From Parvibaculum sp. (GTDB lineage: Bacteria; Pseudomonadota; Alphaproteobacteria; Parvibaculales; Parvibaculaceae), in NCBI GenBank assembly GCA_019635965.1, contig JAHBYK010000009.1:1-50871 (forward strand): a DNA stretch of 50,871 nucleotides, written 5' to 3'. How positions within the stretch are numbered: the first letter of the stretch is position 1; the number at the start of each line of letters is the position of its first letter. The position numbers and the translations under genes are program-made. Of the stretch, positions 37,531 to 46,189 are shown one piece after another. The notes below the pieces were generated by a model, which saw only the letters and a program-made list of their open reading frames with translations, made no database searches and was not told where the DNA came from.

Positions 37531-38781
37531 ATGTTCTGGCGCGTCAGCATCGGCATTGCAGCGGCACAGCTTGCCCATCGCCGCCGGCAGACAATCGTAT
37601 CGACGCTTGGAGTGGCGCTTGGTGTCGGCTTCTTCGTTGCCACTTCCGCGCTCATGTCGGGTTCGGAAAAGGACATGGTGCAGCGCCTCGTCGACAATGC
37701 ACCGCATATTACCGTGAAGGACGAGTTTCGCACGGCGGCGCCTCAGCCTGTCTTTATTGTTTACCCGGAAGCTGCCGTCTCTCTTACCAGCACAAAGCCG
37801 CGCGAGTATCTGCGTGGAATCAAAAATCACGGCGCAAAGATCGAGGAGCTATCGAGGCAAACCGGCGTCATCGCGGAGGCGGCGCTGACCGGCACAGCAA
37901 TCGTGCGTTATGCGGCGAAGGATGTGAGTGCCGGCATTGCAGGCATCGACCCTGAAAAGGAGCGATTTCTGACGACGATTGAAGATGACATGCAGACGGG
38001 CAGCCTGATGCGCCTCAAGACTGCATCGCAGGGCATTGTGATCGGGCAGGGCATGGCCATCCGGCTTGGTCTCGGAATGGACGACCTTGCGACTGTTGTG
38101 TCGCCCGAAGGTATTGTCAGGCGGATGAAAGTCGTCGGTATTTTCCGGACGGGCAACCTGCTTCTCGACGAGGGGCAGGTCTATATGCTGCTCAAGGATG
38201 CGCAGGTGCTGCTCAACAAGCCATTTGTCGCGAATCGCATCCGTATCAAAATCGCCGACCCTGACATGGCGGAGGAGGTCGCGGCCGAACTTGAAAGCCG
38301 CTGGGGATACCGCACGGAAAGCTGGCAGGAAGTGAACCGGGATTTTCTTGGCCTTTTTGTCATTCGCAATATCATCACCTACTCGATCGTTGGCGCCATC
38401 ATGGCGGTGGCCGCATTCGGTATTTTCAACATCATCTCCACCGTGGTGATGGAAAAGCGGCGTGATATCGCGATCCTTATGTCGATGGGATTTCGTGCGT
38501 CGGATATTCAATGGGTCTTTCTCGTCCAAGGCGTTTTTGTCGGCGTTATCGGCATGGTGCTTGGCTGGCTGCTGGGGCTCATCCTGCTGCAAATGCTCGG
38601 GACCGTGGAAATCAAGGTGCCCGGACTGATGGACACGCAGAAGTTGCCGCTTGAGAAGGGAATCTTCCAGTTCGGGGTCGGCGGTCTCTTCGCCCTTGTT
38701 TCCGCCATTGCGGCAGCCTGGATACCGGCCCGAAAGGCATCGCAGGTCAGGCCTGTTGATATTATCCGGGGAGCGACATGA
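37531..38781 (+). CDS. ABC exporter permease, FtsX/DevC/MacB type
   Basis: 416 residues. An N-terminal helix (RQTIVSTLGVALGVGFFVAT) precedes a large periplasmic domain (about 45-260). Three C-terminal helices (about 275-305, 325-355 and 380-405) form the FtsX domain, with EKRRDIAILMSMGF and the terminal PARKASQVRPVDIIRG, both hallmarks of LolC/MacB-type permeases. It couples ATP hydrolysis to extrusion of lipids, peptides or siderophores through the adaptor. It starts 3 bases after the adaptor stop and overlaps the ATPase start by 4. Confidence 0.93.
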   Translation: MFWRVSIGIAAAQLAHRRRQTIVSTLGVALGVGFFVATSALMSGSEKDMVQRLVDNAPHITVKDEFRTAAPQPVFIVYPEAAVSLTSTKPREYLRGIKNHGAKIEELSRQTGVIAEAALTGTAIVRYAAKDVSAGIAGIDPEKERFLTTIEDDMQTGSLMRLKTASQGIVIGQGMAIRLGLGMDDLATVVSPEGIVRRMKVVGIFRTGNLLLDEGQVYMLLKDAQVLLNKPFVANRIRIKIADPDMAEEVAAELESRWGYRTESWQEVNRDFLGLFVIRNIITYSIVGAIMAVAAFGIFNIISTVVMEKRRDIAILMSMGFRASDIQWVFLVQGVFVGVIGMVLGWLLGLILLQMLGTVEIKVPGLMDTQKLPLEKGIFQFGVGGLFALVSAIAAAWIPARKASQVRPVDIIRGAT

Positions 38782-39470
38782 CCGGCGCCCCGATCGTCGA
38801 ACTCAAAGGTGTGACGCGCGTCCTGCAGGACGCGGTGCCGGTCACGCTTGTGCAGGACATTGATCTCGTCATCAATCGGGGTGAATTTGTGAGCATTACC
38901 GGGGCGTCCGGCTCTGGCAAATCGTCATTGCTCTATCTGCTCGGGCTGCTTGATTTGCCGACCCGGGGGCATGTGCTGATCGAAGGTGAGGATACGGCGG
39001 GATTCACGCCGGATCACCTCGCCGATATCCGGCTCGCAAAACTCGGCTTTGTGTTTCAGTTTCATTTCCTGCTGCCGGAATTCACCGTGCTGGAGAATGT
39101 GACGCTGCCCATGCTCCGGCTCGGTAGGCTTGGCGAGAAGGAAATTCATGATCGCGGCATGTCGCTCCTGGCCGATTTCCAGATCGCCGATCAGGCAAAC
39201 AAGCGCCCCGACCAACTGTCAGGCGGGCAGCGCCAGCGCGTCGCGGTGGCAAGGGCATTGGCAAACGACCCTCCGCTTGTTCTCGCCGATGAGCCGACCG
39301 GCAATCTCGACATGCGCAACAGCGAGATCGTGCAGGCGATCTTTGCCGAACTTTCCGCCAAGCAGGGGCGTACCGTCATTGCAGTAACGCATGACAAGGA
39401 CTTCGCGGATTCGGCGCCGCGGAACGTCCACCTCGTTGATGGACGTATCGAGCGCGACGTAAGGCGCTAG
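38778..39470 (+). CDS. ABC exporter ATPase, LolD/DevA/MacB type
   Basis: 230 residues. Walker A is GASGSGKSS, the Q-loop is FVFQFHFLLPEFTVLENV, the signature is LSGGQRQRVAVARAL, Walker B is LVLADEPTGNLD, and the switch is VTHD. LLPEFTVLENVTLP and DEPTGNLD are typical of the LolD/MacB/FtsE group. Last gene of the three-gene exporter operon; its 3' end overlaps the convergent VWA gene by 4 bases. Confidence 0.95.
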   Translation: MTGAPIVELKGVTRVLQDAVPVTLVQDIDLVINRGEFVSITGASGSGKSSLLYLLGLLDLPTRGHVLIEGEDTAGFTPDHLADIRLAKLGFVFQFHFLLPEFTVLENVTLPMLRLGRLGEKEIHDRGMSLLADFQIADQANKRPDQLSGGQRQRVAVARALANDPPLVLADEPTGNLDMRNSEIVQAIFAELSAKQGRTVIAVTHDKDFADSAPRNVHLVDGRIERDVRR

Positions 39471-40642
39471 CGGCTCAACTCGCGCATGGCGTGGTCGAGG
39501 CCTTCCAGCGTCAGCGGGAACATACGCTCGCCCATGATCTGCTTGATGATCTGGAGCGAGGGCGTGTATTCCCAGTGGCGCTCGGGGATCGGATTGATCC
39601 AGACGCAGCTTTCATAGATCTGGTTGACGCGCTCGAGCCAGATGCCGCCCGGCTCTTCGTTCCAGTGCTCCACTGAACCGCCGGCATAGGTGATTTCGTA
39701 AGGCGACATGGTGGCGTCGCCGACAAAGATCACCTTGTAATCGGATGGGTATTTGTGAAGCACGTCCCAGGTGGCGAGCTTTTCCGTATGGCGGCGGCGA
39801 TTGTCCTTCCAGACGCCTTCATAGAGGCAGTTGTGGAAGTAGAAATATTCGAGGTTCTTGAACTCGGTGCGCGCGGCGGAGAAAAGCTCCTCGCACAGCT
39901 TGATATGGCTGTCCATCGAACCGCCAACATCGAAGAAGATCAGCACGTTGATCTTGTTGCGGCGCTCCGGGACCATCTTGATGTCGAGATAGCCCTGATG
40001 GGCGGTCGCCTTGATCGTACCGTCGAGATCGAGTTCGTTCGGCGCACCTTCGCGGGCGAAGCGGCGCAGACGGCGCAGCGCCACCTTGATGTTGCGGGTG
40101 CCGAGTTCGACCTGATCGTCAAGATTCTTGTATTCACGCTTGTCCCAGACCTTCACGGCCTTGCCGTGGCGGCCTTCCTTCTGGCCAATGCGGACACCTT
40201 CGGGGTTATATCCATTGGCGCCGAAGGGGGAGGTGCCGCCAGTGCCGATCCACTTGTTGCCGCCTTCGTGGCGTTCCTTCTGTTCCTCGAGGCGCTTCTG
40301 CAGCTCCTCCATGATCTTTTCCCAGCCGCCGAGCGCCTCGATCTGCGCCTTCTCCTCTTCGGTCAGGAACTTCTCGGTGAGCGCGCGCAGCCATTCCTCG
40401 GGGATCTTGGCAAGATCGCCTTCGCCCATCAGTTCAAGGCCCTTGAAGACATGGCCGAAGACGATGTCGAACTTGTCGAGATTGCGTTCGTCCTTCACCA
40501 GAGATGCGCGGGCGAGGTAGTAGAACTCCTCGACCTTGCGGTCGATCACGTCACGGTCCATCGCTTCCAGCAGCGTCAGATATTCGCGCAGCGAGACGGG
40601 CACATTGGCCTTTTTGAGTTCATGGAAGAAATGGACAAACAT
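39467..40642 (-). CDS. VWA domain protein, CoxE-like
   Basis: 391 residues, cytoplasmic. The N-terminal part (FFHELKKANVPVSLREYLTLLEAM) is the CoxE-type opening. The VWA domain (about 225-370) has a MIDAS FFDVGGSMDSH (DxGxS). CoxE-like proteins pair with MoxR AAA+ ATPases as metal-dependent insertion or remodelling chaperones. The probable partner, the MoxR gene, is about 1 kb upstream on the same strand, separated by an opposing gene and a terminator, so the two are not one simple operon here. Confidence 0.9.
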   Translation of the reverse strand: MFVHFFHELKKANVPVSLREYLTLLEAMDRDVIDRKVEEFYYLARASLVKDERNLDKFDIVFGHVFKGLELMGEGDLAKIPEEWLRALTEKFLTEEEKAQIEALGGWEKIMEELQKRLEEQKERHEGGNKWIGTGGTSPFGANGYNPEGVRIGQKEGRHGKAVKVWDKREYKNLDDQVELGTRNIKVALRRLRRFAREGAPNELDLDGTIKATAHQGYLDIKMVPERRNKINVLIFFDVGGSMDSHIKLCEELFSAARTEFKNLEYFYFHNCLYEGVWKDNRRRHTEKLATWDVLHKYPSDYKVIFVGDATMSPYEITYAGGSVEHWNEEPGGIWLERVNQIYESCVWINPIPERHWEYTPSLQIIKQIMGERMFPLTLEGLDHAMRELSR

Positions 40643-40725
40643 GGGCGTTTCCAGAATCCTGAATGGCGGTTGGGCGCAGTCTAGGGCCTATGACGGCCGG
40701 TTTGAAGGGGCAGGGGTGTTCATTT

Positions 40726-41235
40726 ATGCGCGGCATTTTTCTGGCAATTTTCCTTCTGGCACTAGGGTTTAGCGGGGCAGCCACAGCGCAGGACGACAAT
40801 CCCTGGCTGGAGGCCGGGCGGGCCAAGGCCGAAATCGAGGCCTGCCTTGCGGCGGCGCCTGAGGACGCGGGCAATGCCGGGCAGGACTGCACCGACCGCT
40901 ACGTTACGCAATGCGCCGAGGCCGGAAACTGGACAACGCTTGCCATGAACTTCTGCCAGTACGAGGCGACAGGCTACTGGGACGAAGTGGTGAAGGCGCG
41001 GGAAATGGAAATCGTCGCTAAGGAAAACCAGCGGCTGACCGATTGGGTCGAGGCGAGCGCGATCGCTTATGAGAAGCATCGGGAACTTACCTGTTTGCGT
41101 TTCCAGATCCCGATGGGCACCATGTATGGGCCGATGCTTGCGGCGTGCTACTCGCGGATGGCGCTCGAGCGGGCGTCGGTTCTCGAGGATTTCATTGGCG
41201 AGGAGCCGCTGATCGTGCCGGAAGTGGAAGAATAG
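40726..41235 (+). CDS. Secreted Cys-rich hypothetical protein (LprI/DUF1311-like)
   Basis: 169 residues. A signal peptide (GIFLAIFLLALGFSGAATA) is followed by a helical, Cys-containing domain (CLAAAPED, DCTDRYVTQCAEAG, MNFCQYEATGYWDEV, CLRFQIPMG). The pattern weakly resembles LprI/DUF1311 periplasmic proteins; identification is tentative. ATG 40726 follows AGGGG. It is divergent from the VWA gene across 83 bases and sits between the VWA and MoxR genes. Confidence 0.75.
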   Translation: MRGIFLAIFLLALGFSGAATAQDDNPWLEAGRAKAEIEACLAAAPEDAGNAGQDCTDRYVTQCAEAGNWTTLAMNFCQYEATGYWDEVVKAREMEIVAKENQRLTDWVEASAIAYEKHRELTCLRFQIPMGTMYGPMLAACYSRMALERASVLEDFIGEEPLIVPEVEE

Positions 41236-41703
41236 GCGCATGGAGAAGCCCCCGGAAAAGACAGGTTTCGAAAATGGAGGGGCGCGGAGTGACTTTTGCC
41301 GCGGCTCCATGATTGTAGTGAGCGTCCAAAAACATTCCGCGCACGGCGTTTTTTGCCCCGATGCCGACTGCCTCCCAACAGCTTCCAGTTCGTCCGAGGA
41401 AACACCCTCTTGCCGAGCGGATCATAGGGCCCGCGCCCTTCACGCATCGGGCGCCCCAGGGGCGCCGGGGTACGTTGTCTCCCCCGCGGCGCAGGCGCCG
41501 TCCAACCTTCATGCAATGGACGCTCCGGAACATCCCTCCTGAAGGCAGTTCCTACGAGATGGGGGCGGAATCGGGGGGGGGTGGGGATAAGTTTTTGTCC
41601 TGCGCCTTTGGCGGCCGGCATGAAAAAGCCCGCGCGGTGAGGCGCGGGCTTGTTGCTTGAAGATATGGCCAGCCCGGACAAGCCGGACCGGCAAAGCATT
41701 ATT
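41236..41703. other. 468-base gap with hairpins and G-rich tract
   Basis: There is no convincing gene. It contains a GC hairpin at 41450-41466 (GGCGCC repeats), a G-rich tract at 41561-41586 (four runs of at least four G) and the moxR terminator at 41623-41651. Minus-strand open frames exist here (for example from ATG 41533 or 41512), but they overlap the secreted-protein gene and look Arg/Gly/Cys-biased, so they may be chance. A structured noncoding RNA is possible. Confidence 0.4.
41623..41651 (-). terminator. Intrinsic terminator of moxR
   Basis: AAGCCCGCGC (41626-41635) and GCGCGGGCTT (41642-41651) form a 10-bp stem with a 6-base loop. On the minus strand it is followed by a run of T (41623-41627). 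It lies about 50 bases past the moxR stop. Confidence 0.85.
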
Positions 41704-42549
41704 CTAGTTCCGCTCACGCCGCGCGAGGAATGCAAGGCGTTCGAAGAGGTGAACATCCTGCTCGTTCTTCAGCAGCGCGCCGTGGAGCGGCGGAATGAGC
41801 TTGGTCGGGTCCTTCTCGCGGAGCGTTTCCGGCGAGATGTCTTCCGAAAGGAGCAGTTTCAGCCAGTCGAGGAGTTCCGACGTCGAGGGCTTCTTCTTGA
41901 GGCCCGGCACTTCGCGGATCTCGTAGAAGATCGAGAGGGCTTCCTGCACGAGCTTGCCCTTCAGGCCGGGGAAGTGGACATCGATGATGGCGCGCATCGT
42001 GTCTTCGTCGGGGAACTTGATGTAGTGGAAGAAGCAGCGGCGGAGGAATGCGTCCGGCAGTTCCTTCTCGTTGTTCGATGTGATGATGACGATGGGACGC
42101 TGGGCGGCCTTGATCGTCTCATTCGTCTCGTAGACGTAGAATTCCATGCGGTCGAGTTCCTGCAGTAGGTCGTTCGGGAACTCGATGTCGGCCTTGTCGA
42201 TTTCGTCGATGAGGAGGATCGGGCGGTTCGGCCGCTCGAAGGCTTCCCAGAGCTTGCCCTTGGCGATGTAGTTGCGGATGTCCTTCACGCGTTCGTCGCC
42301 AAGCTGGCTGTCGCGCAGGCGCGAGACGGCGTCATATTCATAAAGGCCCTGATGCGCCTTGGTGGTGGACTTGATGTGCCAGGTGATGAGCTCGGCATCG
42401 AGCGCCTTGGCCACTTCCTCGGCGAGCACCGTCTTGCCGGTGCCCGGCTCGCCCTTCACGAGAAGGGGGCGCTGCAGCGTGATGGCCGCATTGACGGCGA
42501 CGCGCAGGTCATCCGTGGCGACGTAATTCTTTGTTCCCTCAAACTTCAT
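41704..42549 (-). CDS. MoxR-family AAA+ ATPase
   Basis: 281 residues. Walker A is GEPGTGKTVLAEE, Walker B is ILLIDEIDKAD, sensor 1 is IVIITSNNEKELPDAFLRRC with the Arg finger, and sensor 2 lies in the C-terminal helical domain. This is the subgroup that goes with CoxE-like VWA proteins (encoded at 39467). Together they likely remodel or load cofactor into a target enzyme, which is not identifiable here. It has a terminator of its own. Confidence 0.93.
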   Translation of the reverse strand: MKFEGTKNYVATDDLRVAVNAAITLQRPLLVKGEPGTGKTVLAEEVAKALDAELITWHIKSTTKAHQGLYEYDAVSRLRDSQLGDERVKDIRNYIAKGKLWEAFERPNRPILLIDEIDKADIEFPNDLLQELDRMEFYVYETNETIKAAQRPIVIITSNNEKELPDAFLRRCFFHYIKFPDEDTMRAIIDVHFPGLKGKLVQEALSIFYEIREVPGLKKKPSTSELLDWLKLLLSEDISPETLREKDPTKLIPPLHGALLKNEQDVHLFERLAFLARRERN

Positions 42550-42768
42550 GATCTGGCTTTCCTCTGGGCGCCAAAGCGACCGTTACCGAATTGCTGAACG
42601 CGAAGGAACCTAAAGGCTGGCCTGGCCGGGTTCAAGGAAAAGGCCTGTTTGCGGTCGCGCGGCGCGCCGCCGGAAAATGAGCGGCGAGGGTGTGCCGCAA
42701 AGACCATGGCAGGGGCAAATATTGCCGGGGGAGCCCCAAAAGGGCGGCAGCGGCTACCGCCCGGATAT

Positions 42769-42786
42769 GGTTAACAAATTGTAACC
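42769..42786. promoter_or_regulatory. Near-palindromic activator-site candidate upstream of the flgE promoter
   Basis: GGTTAACAAATTGTAACC: outer GGTTA/TAACC arms are exact inverted repeats, and an inner ACAA-A-TTGT repeats the symmetry. It also contains TTAAC, the half-site of CtrA. It lies about 26 bases upstream of the -24 element. Binding by CtrA, FlbD or another flagellar activator is inference. Confidence 0.4.
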
Positions 42787-42811
42787 CATTGAAATAATTA
42801 TAAAAAATCAT

Positions 42812-42827
42812 TGGCCCGCTCCTTGCT
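42812..42827 (+). promoter_or_regulatory. Sigma-54 (-24/-12) promoter of flgE
   Basis: TGGCCC-GCTCC-TTGCT matches the RpoN consensus TGGCAC-N5-TTGCT with one change and exact GG/GC spacing. The predicted start near 42839 leaves about 50 bases before the flgE ATG. Hook-gene control by sigma-54 is usual in alphaproteobacterial flagellar hierarchies. Confidence 0.8.
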
Positions 42828-42888
42828 CCCAATGGACCAGCACTTGTCCCGCCACCCATGGACGGGACGGACCGTATGGAGAGAGCCC

Positions 42889-44253
42889 ATGAGCTTTTTT
42901 GGATCGATGACCACGGCCCTGACGGGTATCCGCGCCCAGTCGAGTGCGCTCGGTCACATCTCGGACAATATCGCCAATTCGCAGACGGTTGGCTTCAAGC
43001 GGACGGATACGCGGTTTCAGGACATCGTGACCGCCTCGACGAGCCGGAACCATCTGCCGGGCGCGGTGCTTGCGGCACCTGCCTTCACCAATGGCGTGCA
43101 GGGCTCCATCGACGCTTCGGAGGTGCCGACCCATATGGCGATCAATGGCGAGGGCTTCTTCGTCGTGTCGGCGCGCGTTGCCACGATCGACGGCAACCCG
43201 GTATTCGACGGCGTGAACTACTACACGCGGCGCGGCGACTTCACGATGGACAAGTATGGCTATCTGGTGAACGGCGCAGGCTATACGCTTCAGGGCCTGA
43301 CGATCGACCCGGCGACGGGCAACCCGATCGGCGATGTGCCCGGCCGCATCCAGATCAACCGCGACTTCCTTGCCGCGCGCACGACCAGCACCATCAGCTA
43401 CAAGGCGAATTTGCCGGCCTGGCCGAAGACTGCCAATGCCGATGCGGGCATTCCGAACAGCGAGCTGCTGACGGTCAACCGCTTCACGCCGGCGCTTGCG
43501 GACCTGTCGGTCATCTCCGCCGACAATGAAGACATTTTCCTGAACAACTCGCTCTCGGGCGGGGCGGTGACGGGCTATGACTCGCTCGGCGCGCCGGCGA
43601 ACGTCCAGTTCCGCTGGGCCAAGGTCGACAATGGCAGCGGTGCCGGCGACACCTGGCAGCTTTTCTACAAGACCAATGACGCGGCAACCGGTGCCCAGAC
43701 CAAGTGGGTGAATATCGGACAGAGCTATGCCTTCGATGCGCAGGGGCGCCTCAATCCGCCGGTCGATTCCACCACGATCACGGGCCTCACGGTGAACGGC
43801 ATCTCGCTCGGCAATGTGGTGCTCGATCACGGCGCGTCGAATATCACGCAGTTCCAGGACGACAATGGCACGGTAAAGACGACGGCGCTCGATCAGAACG
43901 GCTATCCCTCTGGCGAGCTTGTGAGCATCGCCGTTTCCGAGAATGGCCGCATTACCGGCACTTATTCCAACGGCAAGACGGTCGATCTCGCGGAAGTGAC
44001 GCTGGCGCGCTTCAATGCGCCGGACAAGCTGAGGCGGCTCGACGGCACGGCCTTCGCGGCGACGCAGGATTCCGGCGAAGCCATGCTTGGCGGCGGCGGC
44101 GACATCATCGCCTCGGCGCGCGAAGCCTCGAACGTCGATATTGCGGACGAGTTCTCGAAGCTGATCGTGACGCAGCAGGCCTATACGGCGGGCACGCGCA
44201 TCGTGACGGCAAGCGACGAGCTGATGCGCGAAACGCTCAACATGAAGCGTTGA
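42889..44253 (+). CDS. flgE: Flagellar hook protein FlgE
   Basis: 454 residues. The N-terminal rod/hook signature ALTGIRAQSSALGHISDNIANS continues into QTVGFKRTDTRF; the C-terminal EFSKLIVTQQAYTAGTRIVT and DELMRETLNMKR helix is the matching coiled-coil end. The central part (about 90-370) is the variable hook domain (VNYYTRRGDFTMDKYGYLVN). It polymerises into the hook outside the cell, exported by the type III apparatus. ATG 42889 follows GGAGAG. First gene of flgE-flgK-flgL. Confidence 0.95.
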   Translation: MSFFGSMTTALTGIRAQSSALGHISDNIANSQTVGFKRTDTRFQDIVTASTSRNHLPGAVLAAPAFTNGVQGSIDASEVPTHMAINGEGFFVVSARVATIDGNPVFDGVNYYTRRGDFTMDKYGYLVNGAGYTLQGLTIDPATGNPIGDVPGRIQINRDFLAARTTSTISYKANLPAWPKTANADAGIPNSELLTVNRFTPALADLSVISADNEDIFLNNSLSGGAVTGYDSLGAPANVQFRWAKVDNGSGAGDTWQLFYKTNDAATGAQTKWVNIGQSYAFDAQGRLNPPVDSTTITGLTVNGISLGNVVLDHGASNITQFQDDNGTVKTTALDQNGYPSGELVSIAVSENGRITGTYSNGKTVDLAEVTLARFNAPDKLRRLDGTAFAATQDSGEAMLGGGGDIIASAREASNVDIADEFSKLIVTQQAYTAGTRIVTASDELMRETLNMKR

Positions 44254-44259
44254 TGATTT

Positions 44260-44294
44260 CCGCGCCGGGCGTCCTGACCGGACATCCGGCGCGG
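44260..44294 (+). promoter_or_regulatory. Hairpin between flgE and flgK
   Basis: CCGCGCCGG (44260-44268) and CCGGCGCGG (44286-44294) form a 9-bp stem enclosing a smaller GTCC/GGAC hairpin. It has no T run. It probably protects the 3' end of flgE mRNA or reduces read-through so that the minor junction proteins are made in lower amounts than the hook protein. Confidence 0.5.
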
Positions 44295-44333
44295 CCTTCA
44301 AGCCGGTAAAATTCCCAGCTTTCAGGTTTACCC

Positions 44334-46184
44334 ATGTCTCTGACTTCCGCACTCGGCGCCGCAATGAGCGGATTGAATGTCTCCCAGTCCGGGATCGACA
44401 TCACCGCGCGCAATATCGCCAATGTGGGTACACCGGGCTATACGCGGAAGGTCGCGCAGCAGACAAACCTGCTCGCGGGCGGCGAGGGCATTGGCGTACG
44501 CCGCGAAGCGGCACAGCGCCAGATCGACGAATTCCTGCAGCAGCAGCTTCGCACGGCTTCGGCGGGGGCGGCGGCTCTCAACATCAAATCGAGCATGCTG
44601 TCGCGTGTCGACACCATGTTCGGCGCGCCGAATTCCAACTCCTCGATCGCCGGTGCCATCAGCTCGCTTGCAACCATGCTCCAGGAGCTGGCGAACAATC
44701 CTGAATCTGATGCCGCGCGGCAGTCGCTTCTCAATGAGGCGAGCAATCTTGCCGCCAAGATGAACCGCATGTCGGATACGATCCAGAACATGCGGCTGGA
44801 AGCGGAGCGCAACATCGCCGCGGGCGTGGAGCAGGCGAATGCACTGCTCCAGACGATTGCGCAGGTGAACAACCAGATTTCGCAGCGCCAGGCGGGCAGC
44901 ATGTCCGTCGGCGATCTGCAGGACAAGCGTGACATGGCGATCGACGAGCTGTCGCGGCTCATGGACGTCAAGGTCGTCAATCGCGACGATGGCACGGTGA
45001 CGATCTTCACCTCGGGCGGGCAACTGCTGCTCGATCGCACACCTGTGCAGCTTACCTTCGACGAGCGGACGCAGATCGATGCGACATCGACCTATGAAAA
45101 TGGCGGGATGGGTGCGATCAGACTCGTCTCCGGCTCGAACAATATCGATTTGATCGCGGCGGGTGCGATCCGCTCCGGGACGCTGGCGGGCTATGTCGAG
45201 ATGCGCGACAAGGTGTTGCCGCAGGCCCAAGCGCAGCTCGATGAACTGGCGGCGCAGCTTGCGCTGAGCCTGTCCGAAGAAACGGTTGCAAGTGTGGCGG
45301 CCGTCGATGGCGCGGCGGCAGGCTTCCAGATCGACACGGCTTCCATGCTTCCCGGCAATACGATCAGCCTGACATACAGTGTGGGCGGGGTGCGGCAGAA
45401 CGTGACGATTGTGCGGGTGGACGATCCGTCCGTTCTGCCGCTGTCCAACAATGTGACCGCCAATCCGAACGACGTTGTTATTGGTCTCAATTTCAACCAG
45501 CCGATGGCGGGCATCATTGCCGATCTTCAGGCGGCGCTGCCGCCGGAAGTTGTCGTGTCCAATCCATCAGGTTCGGTGCTGCGTTTCCTGGATGACGGTG
45601 CGGCGGATACGAGCGATATCGAATCGCTGAGCGCCGCTGTGACGCCGGCGGCACTTGCTGACGGCTCGACCGGCATGGCACTCTTCGTGGATGGCCTTAA
45701 CGGCAAGATTTTCTCGAACAGTCTTGATGTGCCGCCGCAGAAGGCGGGCTTTGCCTCGCGCATACAGATCAATCCGGCGATCCGCGCAGACGATACGCTG
45801 CTCGTCTCTTATGGCGCAGGGGTGCCGCTCGGCGACTCCACAAGGCCGCTCGATCTTCTGGCGCGGCTGACCTCGAACGCCCGGACCTATATGCCTTCGA
45901 CAGGTATCGGCGGCTCGGCGTCGCCGTTCAATGGCTCGGTTGATGAGTTTGCCCGGCGTCTCGTTTCCTTCCAGTCGGCGCAGGCGGCGAATGCCGAACG
46001 CGATGCTGCAGCGCAGCAGGTCGTTTCGTCCTCGCTGCAGGACCGTTTCGACGCCCAGACGGGTGTCAACATCGACGATGAGATGTCCAATCTTCTGCTT
46101 TTGCAGAACGCCTATTCGGCAAATGCGCGGGTCATTTCGACCATTCAGGATCTCTTCAATGTGCTGATGAGCATCGGCAGGTAA
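44334..46184 (+). CDS. flgK: Flagellar hook-filament junction protein FlgK (HAP1)
   Basis: 616 residues. N-terminal SALGAAMSGLNVSQSGIDIT and ARNIANVGTPGYTRK, and C-terminal GVNIDDEMSNLLLLQNAYSA then ARVISTIQDLFNVLMSIGR, are the paired D0/D1 helices. The segment GDLQDKRDMAIDELSRLMDVKV is highly typical of FlgK. It forms the first junction ring between hook and filament. It starts 81 bases after flgE. Confidence 0.95.
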   Translation: MSLTSALGAAMSGLNVSQSGIDITARNIANVGTPGYTRKVAQQTNLLAGGEGIGVRREAAQRQIDEFLQQQLRTASAGAAALNIKSSMLSRVDTMFGAPNSNSSIAGAISSLATMLQELANNPESDAARQSLLNEASNLAAKMNRMSDTIQNMRLEAERNIAAGVEQANALLQTIAQVNNQISQRQAGSMSVGDLQDKRDMAIDELSRLMDVKVVNRDDGTVTIFTSGGQLLLDRTPVQLTFDERTQIDATSTYENGGMGAIRLVSGSNNIDLIAAGAIRSGTLAGYVEMRDKVLPQAQAQLDELAAQLALSLSEETVASVAAVDGAAAGFQIDTASMLPGNTISLTYSVGGVRQNVTIVRVDDPSVLPLSNNVTANPNDVVIGLNFNQPMAGIIADLQAALPPEVVVSNPSGSVLRFLDDGAADTSDIESLSAAVTPAALADGSTGMALFVDGLNGKIFSNSLDVPPQKAGFASRIQINPAIRADDTLLVSYGAGVPLGDSTRPLDLLARLTSNARTYMPSTGIGGSASPFNGSVDEFARRLVSFQSAQAANAERDAAAQQVVSSSLQDRFDAQTGVNIDDEMSNLLLLQNAYSANARVISTIQDLFNVLMSIGR

Positions 46185-46189
46185 CAGTC

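Larger units (their letters stand above)
42550..42888. other. Divergent flagellar promoter region, moxR / flgE
   Basis: 339 bases without a gene. The half near flgE is AT-rich and holds a near-palindrome at 42769-42786 and the sigma-54 site at 42812-42827. The half near moxR is GC-rich, with no clear motif. Confidence 0.6.

Noticed and set aside
41192..41512. Minus-strand ORF (MKVGRRLRRGG...) in the gap after the secreted protein
   Set aside because: Arg/Gly/Cys-biased, overlaps the convergent secreted-protein gene, and has no domain. Not annotated, but the region is flagged as possible noncoding RNA.
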